This document shows, piece by piece, positions 53,656 through 62,434 of a DNA stretch of 64,000 nucleotides (its first letter is position 1; each line of letters starts with the position of its first letter). The position numbers and the translations under genes were made by a program. Origin of the DNA: Nocardia niigatensis NBRC 100131 (GTDB taxonomy: Bacteria > Actinomycetota > Actinomycetes > Mycobacteriales > Mycobacteriaceae); NCBI RefSeq assembly GCF_000308655.1, contig NZ_BAGC01000108.1:58031-122030 (forward strand), in the 5' to 3' direction. The notes beneath the pieces are model-generated. The model worked only from the letters and a program-made list of their open reading frames with translations, did not search any database and was not told where the DNA came from.

Positions 53656-53946
53656 TCAGCGAGCTGCCCCGGCCGCCCGGTAGGCGGCCGGGGTCATGCC
53701 CAGCTCGATGCGGAAGGCGCGGTAGAACTGTCTTTCGGTGGCGAAGCCGGAGTTGTGGGCGACGGCTGTGACCGCGAGATCCGGTCGGGCGGCGAGTAAT
53801 CCGCAGGAGTATTCGATCCGCATTCGGCGCAGCAGCGTCGCGGGGCCCTCGTCGAACTCTTCGAGGACGCGGTACCGGGTTCGGCGCGATACCCCGCACT
53901 GCCGCAGTTTCCTTCGGCGTAGCGCTGGGTCCTCAGCGTCGGTCAA
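53656..53946 (-). CDS. Stand-alone AraC-type helix-turn-helix protein
   Basis: A 96-residue protein that is almost only an AraC/XylS DNA-binding domain: RRTRYRVLEEFDEGPATLL for the first helix-turn-helix and VTAVAHNSGFATERQFYRAF for the second, ending in the family phrase LGMTPAAYR. It lacks the sensing domain of normal AraC regulators (about 300 residues). The TTG at 53946 overlaps the stop of the ParB-like gene by four bases (TTGA). It may be a truncated regulator or a partner of the upstream protein. Confidence 0.65.
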   Translation of the reverse strand: MTDAEDPALRRRKLRQCGVSRRTRYRVLEEFDEGPATLLRRMRIEYSCGLLAARPDLAVTAVAHNSGFATERQFYRAFRIELGMTPAAYRAAGAAR

Positions 53947-54893
53947 GCGGCGGTGTTCTTCTCGGCGGTGGCGACCCTTTTGTCGGCCATGGCGATTCGG
54001 CTCGCGGTTCGGGCCAGGGTGGCCCAGTTCTTGGCCTGTTCGGCGGCCAGCTCGGCGAGCAGGCCGGCGCAGTATGGCGTGAGGTCGCCCACCAGGTCTG
54101 CCCAGGCGGCGGGGTTCGCGGGGCTCGCGTCCAGCAGGCGCAGCAGTTCCCGGCCGGATTCGGTGCGGTGCAGGGCGGGGTCCGAGCGCAGATTCCACAG
54201 GGCGCGAGCGGGGTACGGGAGTTCCGCCGGGACGGGCACGGTCGCGGCCTGCTCGTCACGGGCGTGGTCGGTGCGGCACTGGCGCTCGAACGGCTGCGAT
54301 GCGGGGGCGATGGGCGCGCGGCGCTGCAGACGGGGGCCGGGGTTGGCCGAGCATCGTTTCCGGACAGCCGCGATCGTCCGCTCGGACAGGCCGATCACCT
54401 CGGCCAGCTTGCGATTCGACCAGTCGGGATAGAACGCCAGCGCCCGCGCGGCCGCGGCCTTGCGGTCGGCGGCGGACAGCGGCAGGCCGCGGGTGCTGTT
54501 CAGCCGGATCGCGAGCAGCAGGGCTTGGCCGTCGTCGCCGTCGAAGTAGACGGCGTCGATCCACTGGGAGCCGCTGGAAAGTGCGGCGCGCACCCGATGG
54601 GCGCCGTCGATGACCGTCATGCGTGATCGGTGCACGACGATCGGCGGCAGCGCCGCGGCGACCTCCGACAGGGCGCTGACATGCCGGATGTTCTCGCCGG
54701 ATTGCCGGATCGGGGTGTCGATGTGCAGGCGGTCCAGGGGGATTCGCACGATGTCGGAGGTATTGGGGTCCGGGAAGGGGAAATTCACGTCCGGCCGCGT
54801 CGAGATCTCGCCCACCGTGATCGCCCGGGTCACGATCCACTGCCAGATGGTGCCGCGGGGGTAATTCCACCACGCGTTCTTCGGTCCGAGCAT
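53943..54893 (-). CDS. ParB/Srx-fold transcriptional regulator (StrR/NovG-like)
   Basis: A 316-residue protein. The N-terminal 90-150 region is the ParB nucleotide-binding domain: GENIRHVSALSEV and VVHRSRMTVIDGAHRVRAAL. A helix-turn-helix follows (FYPDWSNRKLAEVIGLSERT). This is the pattern of StrR-type regulators of antibiotic clusters, which share the ParB fold but not partition function. The ATG at 54893 follows GGGAGGCGG. Its target is unknown; an AACAAAC inverted repeat lies upstream at 55166-55189. Confidence 0.8.
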   Translation of the reverse strand: MLGPKNAWWNYPRGTIWQWIVTRAITVGEISTRPDVNFPFPDPNTSDIVRIPLDRLHIDTPIRQSGENIRHVSALSEVAAALPPIVVHRSRMTVIDGAHRVRAALSSGSQWIDAVYFDGDDGQALLLAIRLNSTRGLPLSAADRKAAAARALAFYPDWSNRKLAEVIGLSERTIAAVRKRCSANPGPRLQRRAPIAPASQPFERQCRTDHARDEQAATVPVPAELPYPARALWNLRSDPALHRTESGRELLRLLDASPANPAAWADLVGDLTPYCAGLLAELAAEQAKNWATLARTASRIAMADKRVATAEKNTAA

Positions 54894-55228
54894 CGTTGCC
54901 GCCTCCCAACGCCGAGCAGCCCCGACTCCCCGGAGCACTCTCCGCGAGCCTCTCCCGGGCAGGGCCATTCATCGACGCGCCAAGCGGCGCCACAGGGGAT
55001 CGCCGACAGGATTCCCGCTCGCGCGGGTGCGTGTACACGGCAGTGTATCGACGCGCACACAGTGTGATCAATTGAGCAAATCGTGCGCCTGCCTGCTTAT
55101 TTCGTGGCGAAATACGCTGACCTGGAACGGACGTCCGCGGCGGGTTCCGATGGTGTTACATACACAACAAACATTGCCGTTGGTTTGTTTGCTGGCGGTC
55201 GCGTGACCAACGTCCATGGTCGGTACAC
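54894..55228. promoter_or_regulatory. Promoter region of the StrR/ParB-like gene with inverted repeats
   Basis: About 335 bases without a gene. AACAAAC at 55166-55172 and GTTTGTT at 55183-55189 form a perfect seven-base inverted repeat with a ten-base spacer. A second region near 55030-55060 is rich in GTGT/ACAC half-sites, including CACACAGTGTG. Either may be an operator. Confidence 0.45.
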
Positions 55229-56245
55229 CTAGTCCGTGTCGAGTGCCTCGGGATCCCGAACGGTCACCAGCGCGGCCGTCGTGTGCTGATCCAGCGCCAT
55301 GAGCACGGCGCGCGCCTGCACCGATTTCCAGCCGCCGTCGAGCGTCCGGAGCCGCAGCCGGCCGGCGGTGCGGGAGTGGGCGAGATTGCGGCTCATGGTC
55401 TTCGCCGTGTCGAGGTCGTCCGGGTGAATCGCCGGTTCGGGCTCCCCCGCCAGCGACTGCCAGGCGATACGCGGCATGGCGGGACCCATCCAGCGCAGCA
55501 GCCGCAGCGTGCGCAGATCGACGATGGCCCGGAAGTCTCCCTCGGCCGCGGCGGCGTCGAGCACCCGATGCTCGAGGATCACCGGTGGTGGTGCGGCGCT
55601 GACATCGGTGGCGTCGCCGATGTCGTGGGTGACGCCGCGCATGAACACCTCCGTCTGCCCTGCGGCATCGGTCTCTTCGAGGATCCGGCAGGAGAAGTGT
55701 GCGGCCCGCAGCGCGCCGTCGTCACGGCGGACGGTCCACACCGCCTGATGCTCGGTGCCCGGCGCCGACCGGACCACCTTGGCCAGGGCGTCGGACTCGT
55801 CGCTATTGGTGATGACGCGGGCGAACACGCCCGCGATGGCATGCTCACGGGCTCGGTTCTCCGGCGCCACGCCATAGAGGTCCAGCAGATCATCCGACCG
55901 GGTGGACTTCGACGTGGACAGGTTGAAGTACCACGCCCCCACCGGATCTCGCGGCGGCACCTGCTCATCCACCGGACCCGACCACACCAGCACGGCATGC
56001 ATGCGGTCCGGTGTGATCAGCAGCGGCGCTGTCACCGTCCGCCGGCGGCCGCCGTCGCTCAGGACCTCCACCGGCGCCAGCGCGTCCGTGGTCGCCGTCA
56101 CCGCGCCGCGGATCGTCGCCAGCGTCTCGCGCTGCCGGAAGATCTGCGTCAACGGCACGAATTTCCTGGGCGCACTGCCCAGTCCGACGACGGTCGGTTC
56201 CCCACCGCCGAACGTCTCGATCAACAGCCATCGCGTACCGGCCAT
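55229..56245 (-). CDS. GAF/PAS-like sensor protein (DUF5593)
   Basis: A 338-residue soluble protein with an N-terminal domain of about 130 residues and a C-terminal PAS-like domain (about 235-335, with ILEHRVLDAAA and RLRTLDGGWKSVQARAVLM), fitting the DUF5593 proteins of mycobacteria and nocardiae, which are thought to bind small ligands. No effector domain is visible. The ATG at 56245 follows GGGGAAGG, 14 bases after the stop of the SDR gene, so the two are cotranscribed. Confidence 0.7.
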   Translation of the reverse strand: MAGTRWLLIETFGGGEPTVVGLGSAPRKFVPLTQIFRQRETLATIRGAVTATTDALAPVEVLSDGGRRRTVTAPLLITPDRMHAVLVWSGPVDEQVPPRDPVGAWYFNLSTSKSTRSDDLLDLYGVAPENRAREHAIAGVFARVITNSDESDALAKVVRSAPGTEHQAVWTVRRDDGALRAAHFSCRILEETDAAGQTEVFMRGVTHDIGDATDVSAAPPPVILEHRVLDAAAAEGDFRAIVDLRTLRLLRWMGPAMPRIAWQSLAGEPEPAIHPDDLDTAKTMSRNLAHSRTAGRLRLRTLDGGWKSVQARAVLMALDQHTTAALVTVRDPEALDTD

Positions 56246-56259
56246 CGTGCCTTCCCCTC

Positions 56260-57075
56260 TTATCCCCTGACCACGAGGCGAATCAGCTTCTCGTACTGCC
56301 CGCCCGCCACCCTGGCGGCGACTTCGGCAAGGATCGCGTCGGGTCCTATCAGTACACGACTCTTCCCGCGCGCGATACCACGCAGAATCACGTCCGCCGC
56401 GACACCGGGATCGGTGCGGGCCACATGCTGGTCGAACCGCTGCGCCGCCTGCGCCGCGTTCACCCCCACCGCCGACAGCGCCGACCAGGCGATCCCGGTC
56501 TTCACCCCGCCCGGAAACACGCAGCTGACAGCGACATTCGAGTGCCCGCGCAATTCCGACCGCAGCGACTCGGTGAAGCCGCGGATCGCGAACTTGGCGG
56601 CCGTGTAGGGGGCGGCCCCGCCGAGCCCGATCAGCCCGTACGCCGACGAGAGATTCGCGATCCGCCCTTCCGGGGCCTTCACCACATACGGCAGGAAGGC
56701 TTTCGTACTCACCACGGTCGCACCGAAATTCGCCCGCATCACCGCCTCGAAATCGGCCGGCTCGGACTGGGTCACCCCACCGTAGAACAGCCTCCCCGCA
56801 TTATTGATCAGCACATCCACGCCCCCGAGCCGCCCGACCACCTCGGCCGCGACCTCCCCCATCCGCCCCGGATCCGCGACATCGGCGACCAGCGCCACCA
56901 CCTCCCCATCCCCGCCCCGAACCATCCCCGCCGTCTCCCCCAACCCCGCCTCGTTCTGATCCAGCAGCACCACCGAAGCCCCCTCCCGCCCCAGCCGCAC
57001 CGCCAACTCCCGCCCGATCCCGGCCCCCGCCCCCGTGACCACAGCAACCCGACCCGCATAGAAACTACGATCCAT
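56260..57075 (-). CDS. Short-chain dehydrogenase/reductase
   Basis: A 271-residue classical SDR with TGAGAGIG (cofactor), NNAGRL and the active site Ser...YTAAK. It has a longer C-terminus than usual (to 271) with PGGVKTGIAW. Substrate is unknown; related enzymes act on lipids or alcohols. It is the first gene of a pair with the DUF5593 protein. A perfect GAGTCTG-CA-CAGACTC palindrome lies six bases upstream of its start. Confidence 0.9.
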   Translation of the reverse strand: MDRSFYAGRVAVVTGAGAGIGRELAVRLGREGASVVLLDQNEAGLGETAGMVRGGDGEVVALVADVADPGRMGEVAAEVVGRLGGVDVLINNAGRLFYGGVTQSEPADFEAVMRANFGATVVSTKAFLPYVVKAPEGRIANLSSAYGLIGLGGAAPYTAAKFAIRGFTESLRSELRGHSNVAVSCVFPGGVKTGIAWSALSAVGVNAAQAAQRFDQHVARTDPGVAADVILRGIARGKSRVLIGPDAILAEVAARVAGGQYEKLIRLVVRG

Positions 57076-57081
57076 ACCAGT

Positions 57082-57165
57082 GAGTCTGCACAGACTCCCG
57101 GCAAGACGCGAGACATGTTCCGCGCCAATTCGTTCCGACCGACGCGTCACACGTTGACCGGTCGG
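57082..57165. promoter_or_regulatory. Palindromes upstream of the SDR/DUF5593 pair
   Basis: GAGTCTG-CA-CAGACTC (57082-57097) is a perfect palindrome next to the SDR start, and CCGACCG (57135-57141) with CGGTCGG (57159-57165) forms a second inverted repeat in the upstream region. Such pairs often bind TetR-type repressors. No TetR gene is adjacent. Confidence 0.45.
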
Positions 57166-57486
57166 TCCATAGGCGATGAGTTCAGCGGATTGGGTTCCGC
57201 CGCAGAGCAACAGGATCGCACCCGGCGCGGCGCCAACACGTATCCCCGCACCGGAGCGAGCCGCCGATCCCTACCTGACATCCATACCCACACAAGACTT
57301 TTCACGCGACCAAACACCGGCATACTCCATGTCGAGCGCACTCGCCGGCTCGAGCACTTCGTGTACGGCCGGATGCCGAGTGCGCTTGTAAGCAATTGAT
57401 GTGATCGCAGTCCACCCTGAGGAGGCGTACGCGCGCGGCGCGTGAAGTAGGTTCAGGCTGAGCATGATTCATCGATCAGGGGAGGA
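57166..57486. other. Rest of the region between divergent SDR genes
   Basis: About 320 bases to the start of the second SDR gene at 57487, with no supported gene. It should contain the promoter of that plus-strand gene. Confidence 0.4.
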
Positions 57487-58233
57487 ATGATGGCACGACG
57501 GGCGATCGTCACTGGTGGCGGGACCGGGATCGGGAAGGCGGTAGCGCGGCGGCTGGCGGGCGATGGGGTGACGGTGACTGTCGTCGGGCGACGGGCGGCT
57601 GTGCTGGAAGCCACGGCCAAGGAGATCAACACTGAGATCGGGGCCGATCGGGTCACTACCGCGAGCGCCGATCTCACAGCGCCCGATCAGGTTCGGGCGC
57701 TCGTGGAACGGATTGCGGCGGAGGGACGCGTTGACATTCTGGTCAACAATGCGGGCGGCAACCCGGCGCTCACGCCTGGCGATCTGGATGGCCTTGCGGC
57801 CGCCTACACCGACACCTTCCGGTTGAACGTGCTGACCGCAGTGCTGCTGACCGAGGCGTTGATCCCGCACATGAGCCGGCCCGGCGGGCGGATCGTGTCG
57901 GTGAGTTCGATTGCCGCGCTGCGCGGAGCCGGCCCGTACGACGCTGCGAAAGCCGCACTCCACGGCTGGGCCCTGGGTCTCGCGCAACAACTGGCACCGC
58001 AGGGAATCACCGTCAATGTCGTCGCTCCCGGATTCGTGCCCGCCACCGAATTCTGGGCCGAGCGGTTGACACCGGAACTCGAAGCCGACCGCATCTCACA
58101 AATCCCACTCGGCCGCGCCGGAACTCCCGACGAAATCGCCGCGGGCATAACCCACCTCACCTCCCCCGACGCCGGCTGGACCACCGGCCAGATCCTGCAG
58201 ATCAACGGCGGAACCCTCCTCGGCCGCGGCTGA
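57487..58233 (+). CDS. Short-chain dehydrogenase/reductase
   Basis: A 248-residue classical SDR: TGGGTGIG at the N-terminus, NNAGGN, Ser in SVSSIAAL and the YDAAK active site, with the C-terminal phrase SPDAGWTTGQILQINGG of the FabG-like group. Substrate unknown. Strong GGGGAGGA precedes an ATGATG, so either Met may be the start. Single gene, divergent from the other SDR. Confidence 0.92.
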   Translation: MMARRAIVTGGGTGIGKAVARRLAGDGVTVTVVGRRAAVLEATAKEINTEIGADRVTTASADLTAPDQVRALVERIAAEGRVDILVNNAGGNPALTPGDLDGLAAAYTDTFRLNVLTAVLLTEALIPHMSRPGGRIVSVSSIAALRGAGPYDAAKAALHGWALGLAQQLAPQGITVNVVAPGFVPATEFWAERLTPELEADRISQIPLGRAGTPDEIAAGITHLTSPDAGWTTGQILQINGGTLLGRG

Positions 58234-58325
58234 AATGGCGTCTCCGGCCCACTGCACGGTCCTTGGGACATTCCTCCGATCCGGGCGAGCGCCACGGATC
58301 GAGGGAACCGTTCCGCGATCTGTTG

Positions 58326-58757
58326 TCAGAAGCCGCGCAGGCGATCGGGCGTGATGCGTAACGGGATCGAGTAGTCGGCGAAGAACTGGTCTCTGGTCAT
58401 GCCTATATCGGCCAGGCCGTCGGTGTACTTCTCGACGAAGGCGTCGCGCTCGGCGGGGGTCGTGTCGTTGTCGACGCGGACTGTGCCGGTGAGGACGATG
58501 ACGTCGCCGCCGGCGGGGGTGGAATTGAGATTCAGTGAAACCCGTGGGTTGGCAGCTATATTTCGCAATTTGGGGGTGCCGGGCTGGGTGAAGATCAGGA
58601 ACTCTTCGTTTGCCCATTGGAACCAGACCGGGTTGGGTTGCGGTGTGGCGCTGGGGCTTACGGTGGTGAGCCAGATGACGGCGTCCTGGGCCAGGCGTCT
58701 GGCGACTTTCACGCCGAACTCGGTGGTCGAGTCGATGAGAGGGGCGGAACTGGACAT
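58326..58757 (-). CDS. PPOX-class F420-dependent oxidoreductase (TIGR03667-like)
   Basis: A 143-residue split-barrel flavoprotein-fold enzyme. The features RRLAQDAVIWLTTVSP, NPVWFQWANEEFLIFT and PGTPKLRNIAANPRVSLN match the family that includes mycobacterial Rv3369, which uses F420. Substrate unknown. The start is ATG 58757 with an AAGGAGA-like site. It is convergent with the SDR gene. Confidence 0.85.
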   Translation of the reverse strand: MSSSAPLIDSTTEFGVKVARRLAQDAVIWLTTVSPSATPQPNPVWFQWANEEFLIFTQPGTPKLRNIAANPRVSLNLNSTPAGGDVIVLTGTVRVDNDTTPAERDAFVEKYTDGLADIGMTRDQFFADYSIPLRITPDRLRGF

Positions 58758-59033
58758 TCGATCTCCTTGAAGGGCCGGTCGAATCGGTTCGAACTCGTAA
58801 ACACCCGACTCTCTGTGGACATTCCGCCGCAGAGGAGGTTGGTCCGGGCGGATCCCGAGGCCGAGACCCTGCCCAGGTGCGAACGGTCGCCTTCGACAGA
58901 ACCGCGGAAGACCGACGAGAGATCACCTGGACCGGGGTGGCCGACGCCTCGCCGTCAGCCCGGAGGTAATCGGCTCGAAATAGTCGCGGCATCGTTCGAA
59001 TGCGCATGGGTGTCTACCCCGCGCAGAAAGAGA
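58758..59033. other. Intergenic region upstream of tRNA-Asn
   Basis: About 280 bases between the F420-type gene and the tRNA terminator. No gene or structured element was recognised. Confidence 0.4.
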
Positions 59034-59065
59034 AAACCCCCGATCGGAATACCGATCGGGGGTTT
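59034..59065 (-). terminator. Rho-independent terminator of tRNA-Asn
   Basis: A 14-base-pair perfect stem (AAACCCCCGATCGG with CCGATCGGGGGTTT) and a four-base loop, three bases downstream of the tRNA on its strand, followed on that strand by TTTTCTCTTT. A textbook terminator, usable in both directions. Confidence 0.9.
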
Positions 59066-59068
59066 GTG

Positions 59069-59141
59069 CTCCCCCATCTGGACTCGAACCAGAAACCTGC
59101 CGATTAACAGTCGGCTGCTCTGCCAATTGAGCTATAGGGGA
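59069..59141 (-). tRNA. tRNA-Asn (GTT)
   Basis: A complete 73-base cloverleaf: acceptor TCCCCTA with TGGGGGA, D-arm GCTC/GAGC, anticodon stem GCCGA/TCGGC around CTGTTAA (anticodon GTT) and T-arm TCTGG-TTCGAGT-CCAGA, discriminator G. A decayed partial copy lies at 59575-59628. Confidence 0.96.
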
Positions 59142-59317
59142 TTGTTTCCCTGGCTGATCCTTTCGAACCGGCCGGGGAAAACTTTAGCGTATCGGTTGTA
59201 CAGTTCCCAAATCGCGGCTCTACCTGCGGGGATGTGGGTGGGAGGCCGGATCGACAGGTGGGGGTGGGGTCGGGCAGGATGTGGGGGCAGGCTGGTCTAT
59301 GGGAGGAGCTTCTCGGG

Positions 59318-59563
59318 ATGCTGCGGTTGTTCATCGGTGTTGCGGCCGGGTATGTGCTGGGCGCGAAGGCCGGTCGGGCTCGGTATGAGCAGATCAGTAA
59401 GACGACCCGCGCGATCAGCGAGAGCCCGGTCACACGGAAGGTCGTGATGATGGGGCGGCAGAAGCTCGCGGACAAGCTGAGCACCCAGCCGAAGCTGGAA
59501 CCGATGGTGCCGCTGGACGAGCGCACCACCATCCTCGTGCCGCAGGATCAGCTGCGCCGCTGA
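59318..59563 (+). CDS. YtxH-like small membrane-anchored protein
   Basis: An 81-residue protein: an N-terminal membrane helix with the glycine pattern LFIGVAAGYVLGAKAGRARY (about residues 4-23), then a basic helix and a hydrophilic tail. Such YtxH-like proteins are common in actinobacteria and of unknown role. The ATG at 59318 follows GGGAGGAG. It lies between the tRNA-Asn and its relic. Confidence 0.75.
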   Translation: MLRLFIGVAAGYVLGAKAGRARYEQISKTTRAISESPVTRKVVMMGRQKLADKLSTQPKLEPMVPLDERTTILVPQDQLRR

Positions 59564-59574
59564 CGGATTGGGGA

Positions 59575-59628
59575 CTCCCCCAACCGGATTCGAACCAGGA
59601 ACCTGCCGATCAACCGTCGGCAGGTCTA
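59575..59628 (-). pseudogene. Decayed 3' half of a tRNA-Asn
   Basis: Fifty-two bases on the minus strand match the 3' two-thirds of the intact tRNA-Asn (59069-59141) at about 44 positions, including the acceptor, T-arm and GCCGA/TCGGC anticodon stem. The anticodon region reads CGGTTGA and the D-arm is gone. A non-functional duplicate, 434 bases from the intact gene. Confidence 0.75.
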
Positions 59629-59706
59629 TTGGTCGTGCCCTGAGGAGCGGCACGTTCTCGGTCCGGGCGGCGAGCTTCACCGCCTGCCGCGCAAACGAGG
59701 GGCAGG

Positions 59707-61623
59707 TCAGCCGCCCATTGCGAAGTCGCCGGAATTGCCCATTGCCTGGGTGAGCAGGCTCTTCCGGTACTGCTCCAAGGCGACCAGGTCGCCGAACAAC
59801 GCCATGTAGCCGTCCGGCTGTTCGGTCGAGGAGATGCGCTGGAGCTTGGACTTCAGTTCGGCGATCTGGCGGCCGACCCAGGATTCCTGGGTGCGGGCCA
59901 GCACGCCGGTGACGAAGCGGGGGATGTCGTCGGCGGACTTCACCGGGAGCGGTTCGGCGGCCAGTTCGGAGACCAGGGCCCGCAGGGTGAGGTCGTCGGT
60001 GTTGTCGGCGACCGAGGCGACCCATTCCGCGCCGGTGAGACCGCTGGCGGTGCCGCCGGCCTCGGCGATGGCGGCGCGGACGGCGATGTAGGCCGGCTGC
60101 GTGAAGGCTTCGGGTTCCAGGGAATCGAAGACGGGGCCCGCGAAGGCCGGGTATTGCAGTGCGGCGGCCAGGGTTTGGCGCTGCGGGAGCAGGGCGGGGT
60201 CGTGCGGGTTGGGGCGGGCCGCGGGGTGCTCGGTGACCTCTTGGCGCGCTTGACGTTCGGGGATGCCGGGCTTGACGCCGGTGCGCTGGCCCTTGCGGGC
60301 CTCATCGCCGACGCGGCGGACGACCTGCTGGATGTCGTCCCAGCCGACCCAGCCGGCCAGTTTCGTGGCATACGCCTTGCGGAGGGCGAAATCCTTGATC
60401 TGGGACACCACCGGGACGGCCCGCCGCAGCGCCTCGACCTGCCCCTCGGGCGAATCCAGGTTGTGTTCGGCGAGCAGACCGCGGATCACGAACTCGTACA
60501 ACGGGACTCGGCGGGCGACCAGGTCGCGAACGGCGCCGTCGCCATTGCGCTGGCGCAGTTCGCACGGGTCGAGGCCGTCGGGGGCCACCGCGATGTAGGT
60601 TTGGCCGGCCAGTTTCTGATCGCCGGAGAAGGCTTTCAGGGCGGCGGCCTGGCCCGCCTCGTCACCGTCGAAGGTGTAGATGATCTCGCCGCGCCAGAAG
60701 TTGTCGTCCATGAGCAGGCGGCGCAGGATCGCGAGATGCTCGTCGCCGAACGCGGTGCCGCAGGAGGCGACAGCGGTCTTGACGCCCGCCATGTGCATGG
60801 CCATGACGTCGGTGTAGCCCTCGACGACGACGGCCTGATGCCCCTTGGCGATCTCGCGCTTGGCGTGGTCGAGACCGAACAGCACCTGAGACTTCTTGTA
60901 CAGCAACGTTTCCGAGGTGTTGATGTACTTGGCGGTCATGGTGTCGTCGTCGTACAGCCGGCGCGCGCCGAACCCGATGACCTCGCCGCCGAGATTGCGG
61001 ATGGGCCACAGCAGGCGGCGGTTGAAGCGGTCCATCGGACCGCGCTGGCCCTGCTTGGACAGGCCCGCGGCCTCCAGCTCCTTGAAGTCGAAACCCTTGC
61101 GCAGCAGGTGTTTCGTGAGCGTGTCCCAGCCGCCGGGGGCATAGCCGCAGCCGAACTGGCGGGCGGCATTGTGGTCGAAATTGCGGTCGGTGAGGTACTT
61201 GCGGGCCGCCTCGGCCCCGGGCTCCCCGAGCTGGGAGATATAGAACTCGTGCGCGGCCGCATTGGCGGCGACCAGGCGGGAGCGGGTGCCGCGGTCGCGC
61301 TGGACCGAGGTGCCGCCGCCCTCGTAGGTGATCTTGTAGCCGATGCTGTCGGCCAGCTGCTCGACCGCCTCGACGAAACCGACGTGCTCGATCTTCTGCA
61401 GGAACGCGAACGCGTCACCGCCCTCACCGCAGCCGAAGCAGTGGAACACGCCGTGATTGGGCCGCACATGGAAGGACGGGGTCTTCTCATCGTGGAAGGG
61501 GCACAGGCCCTTCATGGAGTCGGCGCCGGCGCGCTTGAGAGTGACGTACTCACCCACGACATCCTCGATCCGGACACGTTCACGAATCGCCGCGATATCG
61601 CGGTCCGGAAGTCGGCCTGCCAC
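59707..61623 (-). CDS. dnaG: DNA primase
   Basis: A 638-residue primase that lays RNA primers at the replication fork. The zinc-binding domain has Cys41, His44, Cys62 and Cys65; the TOPRIM core has VVVEGYTDVMAM (catalytic Glu) and TFDGDEAGQ with the metal-binding Asp residues; a DnaB-interacting C-terminal domain follows (residues 470-638). The start is GTG 61623. Length is normal for actinobacterial DnaG. It is divergent from the biotin-transport genes. Confidence 0.97.
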   Translation of the reverse strand: MAGRLPDRDIAAIRERVRIEDVVGEYVTLKRAGADSMKGLCPFHDEKTPSFHVRPNHGVFHCFGCGEGGDAFAFLQKIEHVGFVEAVEQLADSIGYKITYEGGGTSVQRDRGTRSRLVAANAAAHEFYISQLGEPGAEAARKYLTDRNFDHNAARQFGCGYAPGGWDTLTKHLLRKGFDFKELEAAGLSKQGQRGPMDRFNRRLLWPIRNLGGEVIGFGARRLYDDDTMTAKYINTSETLLYKKSQVLFGLDHAKREIAKGHQAVVVEGYTDVMAMHMAGVKTAVASCGTAFGDEHLAILRRLLMDDNFWRGEIIYTFDGDEAGQAAALKAFSGDQKLAGQTYIAVAPDGLDPCELRQRNGDGAVRDLVARRVPLYEFVIRGLLAEHNLDSPEGQVEALRRAVPVVSQIKDFALRKAYATKLAGWVGWDDIQQVVRRVGDEARKGQRTGVKPGIPERQARQEVTEHPAARPNPHDPALLPQRQTLAAALQYPAFAGPVFDSLEPEAFTQPAYIAVRAAIAEAGGTASGLTGAEWVASVADNTDDLTLRALVSELAAEPLPVKSADDIPRFVTGVLARTQESWVGRQIAELKSKLQRISSTEQPDGYMALFGDLVALEQYRKSLLTQAMGNSGDFAMGG

Positions 61624-61818
61624 GCAGCGAGTCTAGCGCTCCCCCGCCTCCCCGAAACTTCAGCGCACCACTGGGAGCCGTTGCCCGTTCCGCACGCGTG
61701 CCAGCGGTTCGGTGCGACGAAAATTTCGGACGTACCCGACGAGCTACCCCACTCGCGACGAAATCAGTGGTCACGTCCCCAACGACGAACCATGGAACCG
61801 GGCTGCGAGGATCTATCC

Positions 61819-62409
61819 GTGCTCAGCCTCTATCACGACGCCCGGACGCCGGTGCATGCCGCGCCCGCCGGGGTGAAGCTCGTGGTTCTGGCGGCCGCGG
61901 GGACGGCACTGTTCTTCGTGCCGTCGATCCCGTCGGTGACGGTCGCGCTGGTCGTGGTGCTGGGTTTGTATGCGGTCGCGCGGATTCCGTGGCGGACGAC
62001 CGGGCGGCAGGTCCTGGGGCTGACGCCGTTCCTGGCGTTGATCGTGGTCGCGCAGGTGATCTTCACGGACCGGCACACCGCGGTCCTGATCGGCGAGCGG
62101 CTGCTCACGCTGGTCCTGCTGGCCAACCTGGTGACACTGACCACACGCACGTCGGCCATGGTCGAGACCATCGAGCGGGCGCTCGGTCCGCTCCGCCCAC
62201 TGGGCGTCCGTCCCGAACGGGTGGGACTGCTGGTCGCCATGACCATCCGATTCATCCCGGTCATTCGGGACCAGGCCGAACTCGTGCGTTCGGCGCAGCG
62301 GGCCCGCGGCATCGAGCGCAGCACGGTCTTCCTGGTCCCGCTACTGATCCGCACACTGCGCATGGCCGACGGGGTCGGCGAGGCGCTGGACGCCCGCGGC
62401 CTGGACTGA
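61819..62409 (+). CDS. bioN: ECF transporter T component for biotin
   Basis: A 196-residue membrane protein with five helices and the T-component signatures RAQRARG and MADGVGEALDARGL, which couple the ATPase to the substrate-binding subunit. It opens the transporter operon with bioY and bioM. The GTG at 61819 follows AGGA; an ATG at 61792 is a possible alternative. No BioQ or BirA site was seen upstream. Confidence 0.9.
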   Translation: MLSLYHDARTPVHAAPAGVKLVVLAAAGTALFFVPSIPSVTVALVVVLGLYAVARIPWRTTGRQVLGLTPFLALIVVAQVIFTDRHTAVLIGERLLTLVLLANLVTLTTRTSAMVETIERALGPLRPLGVRPERVGLLVAMTIRFIPVIRDQAELVRSAQRARGIERSTVFLVPLLIRTLRMADGVGEALDARGLD

Positions 62410-62434
62410 AGGGTGCGAACCCCGGCCATTTAGG

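Noticed and set aside
60154..61818. Long plus-strand extension before bioN across dnaG
   Set aside because: It is antisense to dnaG. The transporter homology begins only at about 61819.
61624..61818. Biotin-regulator operator (BioQ or BirA type) before bioN
   Set aside because: No matching palindrome was found. Only a short AT-rich CGAAAATTTCG dyad is present, not enough to claim a site.
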